Assembly (NCBI GenBank): GCA_963728495.1
Contig: CAVSKI010000006.1
Coordinates: 124,001 to 188,000 of the forward strand
Direction of reading: 5' to 3'
Origin: JACVRW01 sp963728495
GTDB lineage: Bacteria; Actinomycetota; Thermoleophilia; Solirubrobacterales; Thermoleophilaceae
DNA length: 64,000 bases
Below are positions 34,997 to 43,334 of this stretch, piece after piece. The notes beneath the pieces were generated by a model. It saw only the letters and a list, made by a program, of their open reading frames with translations. It made no database searches and was not told the origin of the DNA. Every line of letters begins with the position of its first letter. The first letter of the stretch is position 1. The translations under genes were made by a program, and so were the position numbers.

Positions 34997-36318
34997 CCCA
35001 GGCCGCCTACGACGAGGCGTACCTGGACAACGGCGAGCCACGACCCCAATACGCCGAGCTGCTCGGCGCCATGGGCGACCCGGGTTCGCTGGCGGCGGAG
35101 GTCAAGGCGGTCCTACGGGCCCGCGGGGTGGCCTTCGGGGGTGCAGCCGACGGCATCTTCGCCCTCGATCCCGTACCGCGCGTGCTCACCCGCGAGGAGT
35201 GGTCGGAGCTGCAGGCGGGGGTGGTGCAGCGGCTGCGAACTCTCGATGCGTTCGTGGCCGACCTCTACGGCGAGGGCCGCGCGCTGGCCGCGGACGTGCT
35301 GCCTCGGGCGGCGGTCGAAGGGTCGCCGCACTACGAGCCCACGATGCACGGGGCGAAGGTGTCGCGCTGGGTCGCGTTCACCGGACTCGACGTGGTCCGC
35401 TGCCCGGACGCGCGCTTTCGGGTGATCGAGGATCAGGTCCGCATGCCCTCGGGCGTGGCCTACGCGGTGGCGGCCCGGGAAGCCCTTCGCGACGTGCTCC
35501 CGGTGGAAGCGCCCGACGACGATCTCAGCCTGTCCTACGGCGATCTCGCCCAGGCCGTCCGGGAGGTCGCCCCGGCCGGCGTGGACGAGCCGCGGGTCGT
35601 GCTGCTCTGCGAGGGCCCTTCGGCCGCCGCCTGGTGGGAGCACGAGTTGCTGTCCCGCGAGCTGGGCGCGCCGTTGGTCACGCTCGGCGACCTCGAGACG
35701 CGCGACGGAGGCGTTGTTGCCTGGATCGACGGCCAAGCCCGCGGCGTTGACGTGATCTACCAGCGCACCGACGAGGACCGCTTCAGCGGGACCCCGCTCG
35801 AAATGCTGCTCGAGCCCTGCCGCACAGGCCGGCTGGGAGTGGTCAACGCGCCCGGCGCGGGCGTGGCCGACGACAAGCTGGTGAACGCGCACTTCGACGA
35901 TCTCGTGCGCTTCTTTTTAGACGAGGAGCCGCTGCTGCCGTCCATTCCGTCGCGCCCGGCCGCCGAGCTCGACGACCTGTCGGGCTGGGTGGTCAAGCCG
36001 CGTGGCGAGATGGGAGGCGAGGACGTGGTGCTCTGGGATCACGCCGACGAGGACACGCGACGGCGCACGCTGTCGGCGGTCGAATCGACGCCCGATTCCT
36101 TCATCGCTCAGGAGCAGGTGACCCTCTCGGTGGCGCCGACCGTGTGCGACGGACGCCTCGAGCCCCGGCACGTCGACCTGCGCCCCTACGCGGTTCTCAG
36201 CGATGCGGGCGTTCGTCTGCTGCCGGGCGGGATCAGCCGGGTTGCTCTCGTCGAGGGCTCGATGGTGGTGAACTCCGGGCAGGGCGGCGGAGCGAAGGAC
36301 ACCTGGGTGCTGGACTAG
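34993..36318 (+). CDS. Circularly permuted ATP-grasp type 2 protein (DUF404/DUF407-like)
   Basis: 441 residues from GTG 34993. Family blocks are clear: LDVVRCPDARFRVIEDQVRMPSG, VDVIYQRTDEDRF, GRLGVVNAPGAGVADDKLVNAHFDDLVRFFL, WVVKPRGEMGGEDVVLWDH, FIAQEQVTLSVAPT, and the terminal LLPGGISRVALVEGSMVVNSGQGGGAKDTWVLD. Such proteins are thought to form amide bonds with ATP and usually adjoin alpha-E (DUF403) and transglutaminase genes; none is present here. It is translationally coupled to the pseudokinase. It ends 4 bases before the convergent FadR-type gene. Confidence 0.9.
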   Translation: MTQAAYDEAYLDNGEPRPQYAELLGAMGDPGSLAAEVKAVLRARGVAFGGAADGIFALDPVPRVLTREEWSELQAGVVQRLRTLDAFVADLYGEGRALAADVLPRAAVEGSPHYEPTMHGAKVSRWVAFTGLDVVRCPDARFRVIEDQVRMPSGVAYAVAAREALRDVLPVEAPDDDLSLSYGDLAQAVREVAPAGVDEPRVVLLCEGPSAAAWWEHELLSRELGAPLVTLGDLETRDGGVVAWIDGQARGVDVIYQRTDEDRFSGTPLEMLLEPCRTGRLGVVNAPGAGVADDKLVNAHFDDLVRFFLDEEPLLPSIPSRPAAELDDLSGWVVKPRGEMGGEDVVLWDHADEDTRRRTLSAVESTPDSFIAQEQVTLSVAPTVCDGRLEPRHVDLRPYAVLSDAGVRLLPGGISRVALVEGSMVVNSGQGGGAKDTWVLD

Positions 36319-36322
36319 TCAT

Positions 36323-37075
36323 CTAGCGCTGGTCCAACTCGGCGCGCTCCGGCAGGAGCCCGGCGAGGATGTGCTCGGTGCCCTCCATGTGCCCGCGCAT
36401 GAGAGAGACCGCTCGCCCGGTGTCGCCCCGGCGCAGCAGAGAGATCAGGCGCCGGTGCTGCTGGTTTGAGCTCACCAGCACCTCGCGAGGGTGGGCGATC
36501 CGGTGGATGAGGTTGCTCATCTGGCCCTGCACCTCGGTCATGGCGGTGATCAGGCGCGGGGAGTGAGAGGCCTCGGCCACTCCGATGTGGAAATGGATGT
36601 CGGCGCGGCGGTAGTCGTCGAACGGCCCCGCCTCCTCCATACGCACGGTCAGGTCGTAGAGGCGCTCGAGGTCCTCCTCCTCGGCGCGCTCGGCCGCGAG
36701 CACGGTGGCGCCCGTCTCCACGGCCACGCGATAATCGAGCACGGCGCGGGCATCCTCGGTGAGCACCTCGCCCTCGGCGGCCTGTCCGAGGGGCGGCTCG
36801 TCGGCCACGAAGGTGCCGCCCGCCCTGCCTCTGACCGACACCAGGTGCCCGCTCTGCACGAGGGTCGTCAGAGCCTGACGCAGGGTCGAGCGCGATATGC
36901 GCAGCTGCTCGGCGAGATCGCGCTCCGGTGGAAGGCGACTGGCGGGCACGAGCAATCCGAGACGGATCGCTGTGCCGAGGCGCTCGACGGTCTCCTCGAA
37001 CGTCGTTGGAGGCTGGACCGGTTTGAACACCGCCTCGAGGGCAGGCGTCCTCTTCGCCCCGCCTGTCGGTTCCAC
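36323..37075 (-). CDS. GntR-family regulator, FadR/FCD subfamily
   Basis: 250 residues. The winged helix (LLVPASRLPPERDLAEQLRISRSTLRQALTTLVQSGHLVSVRGRAGGTFVA) sits at about residues 40-92. It is followed by an FCD all-helical domain with RRADIHFHIGVAEASHSP and RGHMEGTEHIL, which carry the Asp/His ligands of metal-binding FCD proteins that sense organic acids. The start is ATG 37075; the divergent small gene begins 60 bases away. It is convergent with the ATP-grasp gene, and no catabolic gene is directly beside it, so its regulon is unknown. Confidence 0.92.
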   Translation of the reverse strand: MEPTGGAKRTPALEAVFKPVQPPTTFEETVERLGTAIRLGLLVPASRLPPERDLAEQLRISRSTLRQALTTLVQSGHLVSVRGRAGGTFVADEPPLGQAAEGEVLTEDARAVLDYRVAVETGATVLAAERAEEEDLERLYDLTVRMEEAGPFDDYRRADIHFHIGVAEASHSPRLITAMTEVQGQMSNLIHRIAHPREVLVSSNQQHRRLISLLRRGDTGRAVSLMRGHMEGTEHILAGLLPERAELDQR

Positions 37076-37134
37076 GCCAGCAAACCTACACCCGGCAGCC
37101 TGAGTCCCGGGCCGGCCGCGCTAGATTCGCTGCC

Positions 37135-37386
37135 GTGGAGAACCGCAGGGAACGCGTGGTGGTGGAGACCGACCGTTACCGCGTGGAAGGACTGATGACC
37201 CTCCCTCGCGAAGGCCATCGGTCGCGAGTGTCCGACCACGTGAACCGCCGCGACACCGAGTTCTTCACGCTGGTCGACTGCGAGCTGGTGGCCCTGGACG
37301 GCTCGGGACGCGACTGGAAGGCACCGGTGATCATGCTGGCCCGCCGTCACATCCGCCTGATCGTGCCCGCATCTGACGACGGCTGA
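37135..37386 (+). CDS. Small conserved hypothetical protein (83 aa)
   Basis: GTG 37135 starts an 83-residue basic protein (RERVVVETDRYRVEGLMTLPREGHRSRVSDHVNRRDTEFFTLVDCELVALDG ... IMLARRHIRLIVP). It looks like a small beta-barrel of the DUF6812 type found in actinobacteria: three strands, a turn with NRRDTEFFTL, and a closing strand. The function of that family is unknown. It is divergent from the FadR-type regulator. The gene at 37426 follows on the same strand. Confidence 0.72.
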   Translation: MENRRERVVVETDRYRVEGLMTLPREGHRSRVSDHVNRRDTEFFTLVDCELVALDGSGRDWKAPVIMLARRHIRLIVPASDDG

Positions 37387-37425
37387 GCGTTCCGTCCGCT
37401 AACCCGCCCACGATTCGGTTCCTCC

Positions 37426-37632
37426 ATGCTGTACGCAATCCTCATATGCACTGACGAATCCTGCGCCGAGGAGTTCGAGGGCTGGGGCCAGCCCGACGAA
37501 TTCGAAGCCCTGCTTTGCGAGAGCTGCGGCTGCACGCTCCAGGCCACGGCCTTCTGCGAGGTCCGGGCCGAGGCCACGGTCACGCGCCTGCCGCGCTTCA
37601 CTCCCCACGTGCAGCTGCGCGAAGCGGCGTGA
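37426..37632 (+). CDS. Small zinc-ribbon-like protein (68 aa)
   Basis: ATG 37426 starts MLYAILICTDESCAEEFEGWG, with C-x4-C near the N-terminus and CESCGC near residue 32, four to five cysteines spaced like a small zinc ribbon. There is no further domain. The gene is followed directly by the hairpin element at 37640, so its transcript would end in that structure. The specific function is unknown. Confidence 0.65.
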   Translation: MLYAILICTDESCAEEFEGWGQPDEFEALLCESCGCTLQATAFCEVRAEATVTRLPRFTPHVQLREAA

Positions 37633-37639
37633 TGCGCGG

Positions 37640-37811
37640 CTAGATGGCTGGTTTCGCGGCCGCGTGGGCGCGGGGGCGCACGGGACCAAGCCGGGCGGGG
37701 GAAGCAGGGCGAAGCCGTGACCCGAAGGTATCGGCGAGCCCGATGACCGCGATCCGCCGACGGTATCCGTGCGTCATCCGCGTGCGCGGGGTCGCGAAAT
37801 CAGTCATCTAA
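37640..37811. repeat. CTAG-ended long-hairpin element, copy 1
   Basis: 172 bases. The left end CTAGATGGCTGGTTTC and right end GAAATCAGTCATCTAA are imperfect inverse complements. The inner GGGACCAAGCCGGGCG segment matches the GACCAAGCTGGGCG of copy 3, in the same orientation. The interior pairs over much of its length, so a long stem-loop is expected. It lies 7 bases after a small gene and 13 bases before tRNA-Ser. It is the most diverged of the three copies. Confidence 0.7.
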
Positions 37812-37824
37812 CCTGAGCCGCTCT

Positions 37825-37913
37825 GGAGAGGTGACCGAGCGGCTTAAGGTGCACGACTGGAAATCGTGTGGGCGGGTCAAACTGCCTCGTGGGTTCGAAT
37901 CCCACCCTCTCCG
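37825..37913 (+). tRNA. tRNA-Ser (anticodon GGA)
   Basis: Acceptor strands GGAGAGG (37825-37831) and CCTCTCC (37906-37912) pair, with discriminator G at 37913. The anticodon stem CACGA/TCGTG encloses CTGGAAA, giving anticodon GGA (37859-37861), which reads UCC/UCU. A long variable arm (GGGCGGGTCAAACTGCCTC) and the T-arm GTGGGTTCGAATCCCAC identify a class II serine tRNA. The 3' CCA is not encoded. Confidence 0.95.
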
Positions 37914-38322
37914 CATTTGGGTGCATGAACCACGACGGTCTTCGGCCGCTCGTCCGTGACGAGAAGGGGCTTCGGCGCCATCACCCTCCGAGAGGCTCGG
38001 CTACTGCTTGTCCCCACAGAACAGGAGCTATGAAGGAGCCGATCGAGTGTCGACTAACGACCGCCTCACGCTCACTTCTGCACGATTGCGAAAGCGCCGT
38101 CGTTGCTACGACCGCTGGTCGTCCGCAGCGAGAGCAAGTAGGGCATCGGTGAGCGTGCCTGCTCGACGCGCGACGCGGTCGCTTGCTTGTGGTCTGGACT
38201 GGAGGCGACGCTGGGTGCCGGTGTGCGGGGATCGGAGATGGCCGGGCGCGGGGCGCCACGCCTTGTAGAACCGCGCTTGAGCGGGTGAAAACCCCTTTGG
38301 GCCGGGCGGCCCGGCGCGGGCG
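37914..38322. other. Gene-poor stretch downstream of tRNA-Ser
   Basis: 409 bases without a convincing gene. Composition is less GC-biased than the surroundings in places, and the short open frames have no protein-like codon pattern. It separates the tRNA from a flavoenzyme/HxlR pair. No direct repeat of the tRNA 3' end is visible on the far side, so an integrated element is not shown. Confidence 0.5.
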
Positions 38323-39744
38323 TCAGCCGGGCTGAATGTTCTTGTTGTGGTGGAACACGTTCTCGGGATCGTACGTGGCCTTCACTTCGGCGAGCCGCCG
38401 GTACGTGTCGTCGCCGTAGGCCTCGCGGACGCGGCTCGTGTCATCGTCGGAGTCGAGAAAGTTCACGTAGACGCCGGTACGGTAGGGCTGCAGGGCGTCG
38501 AGGAATGTTCGTGCCCACGCGGTCTCCGCAGCTCCGACGGTGTCGTCCTGTTCCGGGAGCCAGGCTGCGTCGATGATGAGGTTGTGCTCCACATCGCGCC
38601 CTGGGTAGGCCGTGGCCTCTCGAGGGGCTCGGGCTACTGCTCCACCCATGTGGAACATCGCCGCGTACGACCTCGGCGAGCTGGCGTCGTGGGCGTGCTC
38701 GGCGACGATGTCGATGACCTCGTCGGACAGGCCGGCGAGGTTCGTAGCCTTCCAGTAGTAGTGCCACCCGTGGGGGACGGTGTCGTCGAGGCCGCTCTGG
38801 AAGGCGACGTACCGCGTGAGTCCGAAGAGGTCGACTAGTGGCGTGCCGAACTGGCGGAGCGCCCGCACCTCGCGCTCGCCGTCTTCGACGGATCCGGCGT
38901 AGCAGCTGGCCACCGAGATGGCCGGCCGGAAGTGCAGGTCCTCGTCGACCACCGGCAGCGGTGGGATCGTGCCGAGCCGGATGACGTTCCCGAGCTCGTC
39001 AGGCGCGTCGGTGACGAACTCACGGTAGAAGCGCAGCACGTCGGTGGTGTCGTCGGCCGCCCAAAAGACGGGCCCGGCCATCAGGGTCGGGCCGATGGGG
39101 TGGAGGGAGAACTGGAACGAGGTGACGACGCCGAAGTTGCCGCCACCGCCTCGCAGCGCCCAGAACAGATCGGGGTGTTCGTCGGCGGACGCCTGGACGA
39201 TGCTGCCCTCGGCGGTGACCACCTCGGCGGCGAGCAGGTTGTCGACGGTGAGCCCGTGTTTGCGCATGAGGAAGCCGATGCCACCGCCGAGAGTGAGCCC
39301 GGCGACGCCGGTGTGGCCCACGATGCCGCCGGGGGTGGCCAGACCGTGGGCCTGCGTCTCGTGGTCGACGTCGCCCCACAGAGCACCACCCTGCACCCGG
39401 GCCGTGCGACCGGCGGGGTCGACGCACACGGCCCGCATTGCCGAGAGGTCGATGACGACCCCGTCGTCGCACACCGCGGTGCCGGCCACGTTGTGGCCCC
39501 CGCCCCGTACGGCGATCTCCAGGTCGTGGTCGCGGGCGAAGCGCACGGCCGCGACCACATCGGCCACACCCGTACAGCGGGCGATACAGGCCGGATGGCG
39601 GTCGATCGCGCCATTCCAGATCCTGCGGGCAGTGTCGTAGCCGGGGCTGGTCGGCAGCAGCAGCTTTCCGCGGAACGATCCGCTGAGCTCGTCGAACGCG
39701 CTCGGCTTCAGGGGCGGTGCCTGTGGTGTCTGAATAGCGCTCAT
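38323..39744 (-). CDS. FAD-binding oxidoreductase, PCMH/BBE type
   Basis: 473 residues. The PCMH FAD domain shows VADVVAAVRFARDHDLEIAVRGGGHNVAGTAV, whose His is the covalent 8-alpha-FAD ligand in this family. GHTGVAGLTLGGGIGFLMRKHGLTVDNLLAAEVVTAEG and LFWALRGGGGNFGVVTSFQF follow. At the second flavin-linking position there is Thr/Gly and no Cys, so a single covalent bond is expected. The C-terminal BBE motif ends VKATYDPENVFHHNKNIQP. Relatives oxidise sugars, alkaloids or antibiotics; the substrate is unknown. It is divergent from an HxlR regulator, a typical inducible pair. Confidence 0.92.
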   Translation of the reverse strand: MSAIQTPQAPPLKPSAFDELSGSFRGKLLLPTSPGYDTARRIWNGAIDRHPACIARCTGVADVVAAVRFARDHDLEIAVRGGGHNVAGTAVCDDGVVIDLSAMRAVCVDPAGRTARVQGGALWGDVDHETQAHGLATPGGIVGHTGVAGLTLGGGIGFLMRKHGLTVDNLLAAEVVTAEGSIVQASADEHPDLFWALRGGGGNFGVVTSFQFSLHPIGPTLMAGPVFWAADDTTDVLRFYREFVTDAPDELGNVIRLGTIPPLPVVDEDLHFRPAISVASCYAGSVEDGEREVRALRQFGTPLVDLFGLTRYVAFQSGLDDTVPHGWHYYWKATNLAGLSDEVIDIVAEHAHDASSPRSYAAMFHMGGAVARAPREATAYPGRDVEHNLIIDAAWLPEQDDTVGAAETAWARTFLDALQPYRTGVYVNFLDSDDDTSRVREAYGDDTYRRLAEVKATYDPENVFHHNKNIQPG

Positions 39745-39798
39745 CTCGTCCTCCTAGCTGTGCTCGATGAGCGTCCCACCAGCCGCCCCGGGCTGACT

Positions 39799-39830
39799 AG
39801 TTCTACTTTCGAACTAACCGGTTCGAGTAG
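39799..39830. promoter_or_regulatory. Inverted-repeat operator between flavoenzyme and HxlR genes
   Basis: CTACTTTCGAAC (39803-39814) and GTTCGAGTAG (39821-39830) are inverse complements around TAACCG, and AGTTC/GAACT forms a second overlapping repeat. It lies in the 124-base space between two divergent genes. Control by the HxlR-type protein is the obvious inference. Confidence 0.6.
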
Positions 39831-39868
39831 CAGACCTGCCGCGAATCCGCGGTTAGCATGGTGGCGCC

Positions 39869-40603
39869 ATGCGCAGCTACGCGCAGTACTGCCCGGTCGC
39901 CAAGGCCAGCGAGGTCCTCGGCGACCGATGGATGCTTCTGATAGTGCGCGAGATGCTCGGCGGCGCGAGCGGCTTCAACGAGCTCCAACGCGGTCTCCCA
40001 GGGATCTCGCGCTCGGTCCTCACCGACCGGATGCGCGCGCTCGAGCGGGCCGAGGTCATCGAGCGCAGGACGGGGCCCAAAGGCCGCACGCTCGAATATC
40101 GCCTCACGACCGCCGGCCGTGACCTTCAGCCGGTCGTGCAGGCGATCGGCGAGTGGGGGGCGACCTGGTCGTTCACCGAGCCGCGCCCCGAGGAACTCGA
40201 TCCCGACCTGTTGATCGTCTGGATGGGCCGCCACGTCGATCGCCAGCGGCTCCCACCCAACCGAACCGTGGTTCAGTTCGACTTTCGCGCCCCCAAGCGG
40301 CGTTACTGGATGGTCCTTGAGCCCTCCGAGGTCTCAGTCTGCCTCAAGCATCCCGGTTTCGACGTCGACCTCGAGGTGATCGTCGACACCGCCACGCTCT
40401 ACCGCGTCTACTTGGGACGGGCCGAGCTGGGCGGCGCGATTCGAGCCGGCCAGCTGACGATGAGCGGCCCGCGAACGCTGCAACGGGGAATCGGCCACTG
40501 GTTCACCTGGAGCGCATTCGCCCCAGCCAGCCGCTCGGCGCAGCAGCGCCGCACAGCTGCCTCACGCCTTGCCAGCCCTCATCGCGTACGGATCGCCGAA
40601 TGA
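39869..40603 (+). CDS. HxlR-family winged-helix regulator with C-terminal SCP2-like domain
   Basis: 244 residues. The HxlR domain covers residues 1-100: YCPVAKASEVLGDRWMLLIVREMLGGASGFNELQRGLPGISRSVLTDRMRALERAEVIERR, with the conserved N-terminal Cys (residue 8) that senses electrophiles or redox state in some members. Residues 110-220 resemble an SCP2 sterol-carrier-like fold (WMGRHVDRQRLPPNRTVVQFDFRAPKRRYWMVLE), common in actinobacterial HxlR proteins. It probably represses the divergent flavoenzyme gene through the palindrome between them. Confidence 0.9.
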   Translation: MRSYAQYCPVAKASEVLGDRWMLLIVREMLGGASGFNELQRGLPGISRSVLTDRMRALERAEVIERRTGPKGRTLEYRLTTAGRDLQPVVQAIGEWGATWSFTEPRPEELDPDLLIVWMGRHVDRQRLPPNRTVVQFDFRAPKRRYWMVLEPSEVSVCLKHPGFDVDLEVIVDTATLYRVYLGRAELGGAIRAGQLTMSGPRTLQRGIGHWFTWSAFAPASRSAQQRRTAASRLASPHRVRIAE

Positions 40604-40708
40604 CGGCGATCCGGGCACTGCACCGTAGTGGCTGCAACGCCACGCCTGCATCCGCGTCCAAGCACGCTCCGCGGGCCTCAAGAAACAGGCGCCTGCTACT
40701 GTATGCAC

Positions 40709-40975
40709 ATGTCGTTGCTCACTCGTCGCACTCAACTGCTCCTGGACGAGGAGCGCTACGCCAAGCTCGAGCGGCGTGCCGCTCAGACCGGGCGTTCGGT
40801 GGCAGCCATCATCCGTGAGGCAATCGACGAGAAGCTCGGCCACGACGGTGACGAGGCGCGGCGACGGGGAGCGGTGCGAGATCTGCTCGCCGCGCCCGCG
40901 CCCGCCTACGAGCGCGAGCCCGACTGGGACGAGGTCAAGGACGACCTCCGCGGGCGCTCCGGACGCACGCGCTGA
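40709..40975 (+). CDS. vapB: Ribbon-helix-helix antitoxin (VapB-like)
   Basis: 88 residues from ATG 40709 (MSLLTRRTQLLLDEERYAKLERRAAQTGRSVAAIIREAIDEKLG); ATG 40703 is possible. The N-terminal 45 residues are a CopG/Arc ribbon-helix-helix, followed by a charged tail with APAYEREPDWDEVKDDLRGR that would bind the toxin. The stop is 1 base before the PIN-domain gene, the classic antitoxin-toxin order. Such pairs repress their own promoter. Confidence 0.88.
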   Translation: MSLLTRRTQLLLDEERYAKLERRAAQTGRSVAAIIREAIDEKLGHDGDEARRRGAVRDLLAAPAPAYEREPDWDEVKDDLRGRSGRTR

Positions 40976-40976
40976 G

Positions 40977-41423
40977 GTGCGGCGCTTCTTCTTCGACACC
41001 AACGTCTTCGTGTACGCCCTTGGCGGCGCTCACGCGTACCGCGACGCGGCCCGGGAGGTGGTCCGGCGTCAGGGCGAGGGGGAGCTGGCGGGCGAGGTGA
41101 CGACAATGGTTGTCGCGGAGTTGGTCCACCAGCGCCTGCGCCAGACCGGCGACCGCGCCGAGGCGGCACGACGTGGCCGCCAGGTGGCGCTCGCCTGCCG
41201 GGTGCACGCGAGCGATGGCGCCGACGCGGATCTGGCCTGGGACCTCTACGAGGCGCAGCCGGTGCTGGATGCGTTCGACGCTCTGCTGGCCGCCACCGCC
41301 CTCAACCGCGGAATCGAGGCGGTGGTATCGGCCGATCGCGCTTTCGACGGCGTGCAGGGACTCGAGCGAATCGACCCGCTCGACGGCGCCGCCCTGGCCG
41401 AGCTGAGCCGGCCCTCAAGCTAA
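40977..41423 (+). CDS. vapC: PIN-domain ribonuclease toxin (VapC-like)
   Basis: 148 residues from GTG 40977 (VRRFFFDTNVFVYALGG). The acidic PIN residues are visible: D in FFDTNVF, E in VVAELVHQRL, D in LDAFDALLAATAL, and D in VVSADRAFD. The domain cleaves RNA, typically tRNA, when freed from the antitoxin. It follows the ribbon-helix-helix gene by a single base. The length is normal for VapC. Confidence 0.9.
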   Translation: MRRFFFDTNVFVYALGGAHAYRDAAREVVRRQGEGELAGEVTTMVVAELVHQRLRQTGDRAEAARRGRQVALACRVHASDGADADLAWDLYEAQPVLDAFDALLAATALNRGIEAVVSADRAFDGVQGLERIDPLDGAALAELSRPSS

Positions 41424-41433
41424 GCATCAATGG

Positions 41434-42369
41434 TCACGCGCTGCCGGGCACAGGCCACCCGAGGTCTGCGGCGGCGCTGCTCACAGCCGCCCGGAGGGCC
41501 TGGACGGAGGGCCGCTTGGCGTCCGCCGTGCGCGTGGCCATGAAGATGGTTCGATGCACGGAGCCCTCGGCGATGGCTCGCACGGCCACGCCCGGGTGAG
41601 CGTCGGGGGCCACCAGCTCCGGTAGCAGCGTGACCCCCTGACCATGGGCCACGGCGGCCAGGCTGGTGACGCTGTCGTTTGTCCGGTGGCGGATGTCGGG
41701 GTCGAAGCCGCCGAGCTCGCGGCAGGTCCGCTCGATGATCTCCTCCCAGCCGGTGTCGCGGTGACCGGTCGTCCACGCGTCGTCGGCGAGCTCGGCCAGC
41801 GGCACCGCCTGGCGATGGCGGCGCGCGGCCGGGTGGTGCTCGGGCAGGACGAGCCGAACCGGGTCTCGGTGCAGGTCTTGGCGGTGCACGCTTGCCAGCC
41901 GCGCGTGCGGCTGGTGCTGCCACTCGTCGCCCAGGACCAAATCGACGTCCCCGAGCTCGAGCGCGGGCAACGACTGCTCGGGCTCGGCTTCGAGGAGCTC
42001 ACAGCGCAAGCCCGGCGCCTCCCGGGCCAGGGCCCGCATCGCCGGGAGAGCGAGCTGGATGGCCACCGACTGAAAGGAAGCGATGCGCCCCCGCCCGGAC
42101 ACGCTGCCCGTGGTCGCGGCCAGCTCAGCCTCCGCGAGCTCGGCCCGCTCGAGCAGCGCCTCGGCATGACCCACCAGGACGAGCGCGGCATCGGTCAGCC
42201 GCACCCCCCGCCCGGCCCGCTCGAGCAGCGCCAGCCCGGCCTCGCGCTCGAGCACCGACAGCTGCTGGGACACGGCCGAGGGCGTGAACTGCAAGGCGTC
42301 GGCCACCGCGGCGATGGTGCCGCGCGCGTGCAGCTCGTGAAGCAGGCGCAGGCGGTGGAGGTCGAGCAC
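41434..42369 (-). CDS. LysR-family transcriptional regulator
   Basis: 311 residues. The N-terminal winged helix is MLDLHRLRLLHELHARGTIAAVADALQFTPSAVSQQLSVLEREAGLALLERAGRGVRLT. A periplasmic-binding-like effector domain follows (GRIASFQSVAIQLALPAMRALAREAPGLRCELLEAEPE ... LAAVAHGQGVTLLPELVAPD). It is divergent from an EamA exporter with a 74-base gap holding two inverted repeats. It therefore probably controls that exporter and the coupled SDR gene. The inducer is unknown. Confidence 0.93.
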   Translation of the reverse strand: MLDLHRLRLLHELHARGTIAAVADALQFTPSAVSQQLSVLEREAGLALLERAGRGVRLTDAALVLVGHAEALLERAELAEAELAATTGSVSGRGRIASFQSVAIQLALPAMRALAREAPGLRCELLEAEPEQSLPALELGDVDLVLGDEWQHQPHARLASVHRQDLHRDPVRLVLPEHHPAARRHRQAVPLAELADDAWTTGHRDTGWEEIIERTCRELGGFDPDIRHRTNDSVTSLAAVAHGQGVTLLPELVAPDAHPGVAVRAIAEGSVHRTIFMATRTADAKRPSVQALRAAVSSAAADLGWPVPGSA

Positions 42370-42443
42370 TCGTAAGTGACTCTACTGGTTCAGCTTTACG
42401 AACATGAGTTGTTTCTGAACAATTGGCGGAGCAATATCGCGGC
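42370..42443. promoter_or_regulatory. LysR/EamA divergent control region
   Basis: Two inverted repeats lie between the divergent starts: GTTC-AGCTTTAC-GAAC (42388-42403) and TTGTTTCTGAACAA (42409-42422). Their spacing and AT-rich centres fit LysR-type recognition and activation sites. Assignment is by position only. Confidence 0.55.
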
Positions 42444-43334
42444 ATGCCCTCCGCCGGCATCCTCCTCTGCCTCACCTCCGCCGCCGCCTTTGGCGCGATG
42501 GGGATCTTTGGCAAGCTGGCCTACGAGCAGGGCGCGACCGTCGGCACATTGCTGTCGGTGCGGTTCGTGCTCGCCGCCGTGCTGTTCTGGCTGTTCATGG
42601 TCTTCTCCGGCCGCGCCCGCGATCTGCGCGCCCTGGGCCGCCGCGACGTGATGATCGGGCTCGCGCTGGGTGCCGTCGGCTACAGCGCGCAGGCCGGCGG
42701 CTACTTTGCCGCACTGCAGCGCCTGGACGCCTCGCTGCTCTCCATGCTCGTGTACACCTTCCCGGCGATCGTCACGGTTACCGCGATCGCGCTCGGGCGC
42801 GAGCGGGCGAGCCGGCGAACCGCGATCGCCCTGGCGCTCGCTTCGACCGGACTCGCGCTGGTCCTCGCGGGATCTGCCGCGGGCGCGCTTGACCCGCTCG
42901 GAACGGGGCTGGGGCTGGCGGCTGCAGTCGTCTACAGCGTGTACATCCTCGCGTCGGAGGGAGTGGCCGCGCGCATGGGGCCGCTGGCCCTGAGCACATT
43001 GGTGTGTACCGGCGCGGCCATAGCGCTGACCCTCGCCGGCGTCGTCGGCGGCGATCTCGACCCGGGGAACGTGAGCGCGGCAGGGTTCGGCTGGCTCGCC
43101 GGCCTCGCCGTCGTCTCCACGGTCGGCGCCGTTGGCCTCTTCTTCGCCGGCTTGCGACATGTCGGGCCGACCATCGCCTCGATCCTCGCCACGGCTGAAC
43201 CACTCGTAACGGTGCTGCTCGCCTTCCTCGTCTTCAGCGAGATGCTGGGGCCGGTACAGGTGGTGGGCGGCTCTCTCGTGCTCGCCGCCGTTCTGGTACT
43301 CCAAGCCCACCCCATCAAGGAGCGCATCCCATGA
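42444..43334 (+). CDS. EamA-family (DMT) transporter
   Basis: 296 residues from ATG 42444 (MPSAGILLCLTSAAAFGAMGIFGKLAYEQG); a TTG seven codons upstream is possible. Ten membrane segments form two EamA repeats, the second with AAVVYSVYILASEGVAARMGPLALSTLVCTGAAIAL and HVGPTIASILATAEPLVTVLLAFLVFSEMLGPVQVVGGSLVLAAVLVLQ. Members export amino acids or small metabolites. It is translationally coupled to the SDR gene (ATGA at 43331-43334) and divergent from a LysR regulator. Confidence 0.92.
   Translation: MPSAGILLCLTSAAAFGAMGIFGKLAYEQGATVGTLLSVRFVLAAVLFWLFMVFSGRARDLRALGRRDVMIGLALGAVGYSAQAGGYFAALQRLDASLLSMLVYTFPAIVTVTAIALGRERASRRTAIALALASTGLALVLAGSAAGALDPLGTGLGLAAAVVYSVYILASEGVAARMGPLALSTLVCTGAAIALTLAGVVGGDLDPGNVSAAGFGWLAGLAVVSTVGAVGLFFAGLRHVGPTIASILATAEPLVTVLLAFLVFSEMLGPVQVVGGSLVLAAVLVLQAHPIKERIP

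Noticed and set aside
37921..38268. Short open frames after tRNA-Ser as small proteins
   Set aside because: Amino acid composition is Arg/Ser/Pro-rich without pattern, there is no ribosome-binding site, and several frames are open equally.
37914..38322. Integrated element at tRNA-Ser
   Set aside because: No integrase gene and no direct repeat of the tRNA 3' end were found, so an island boundary cannot be supported.
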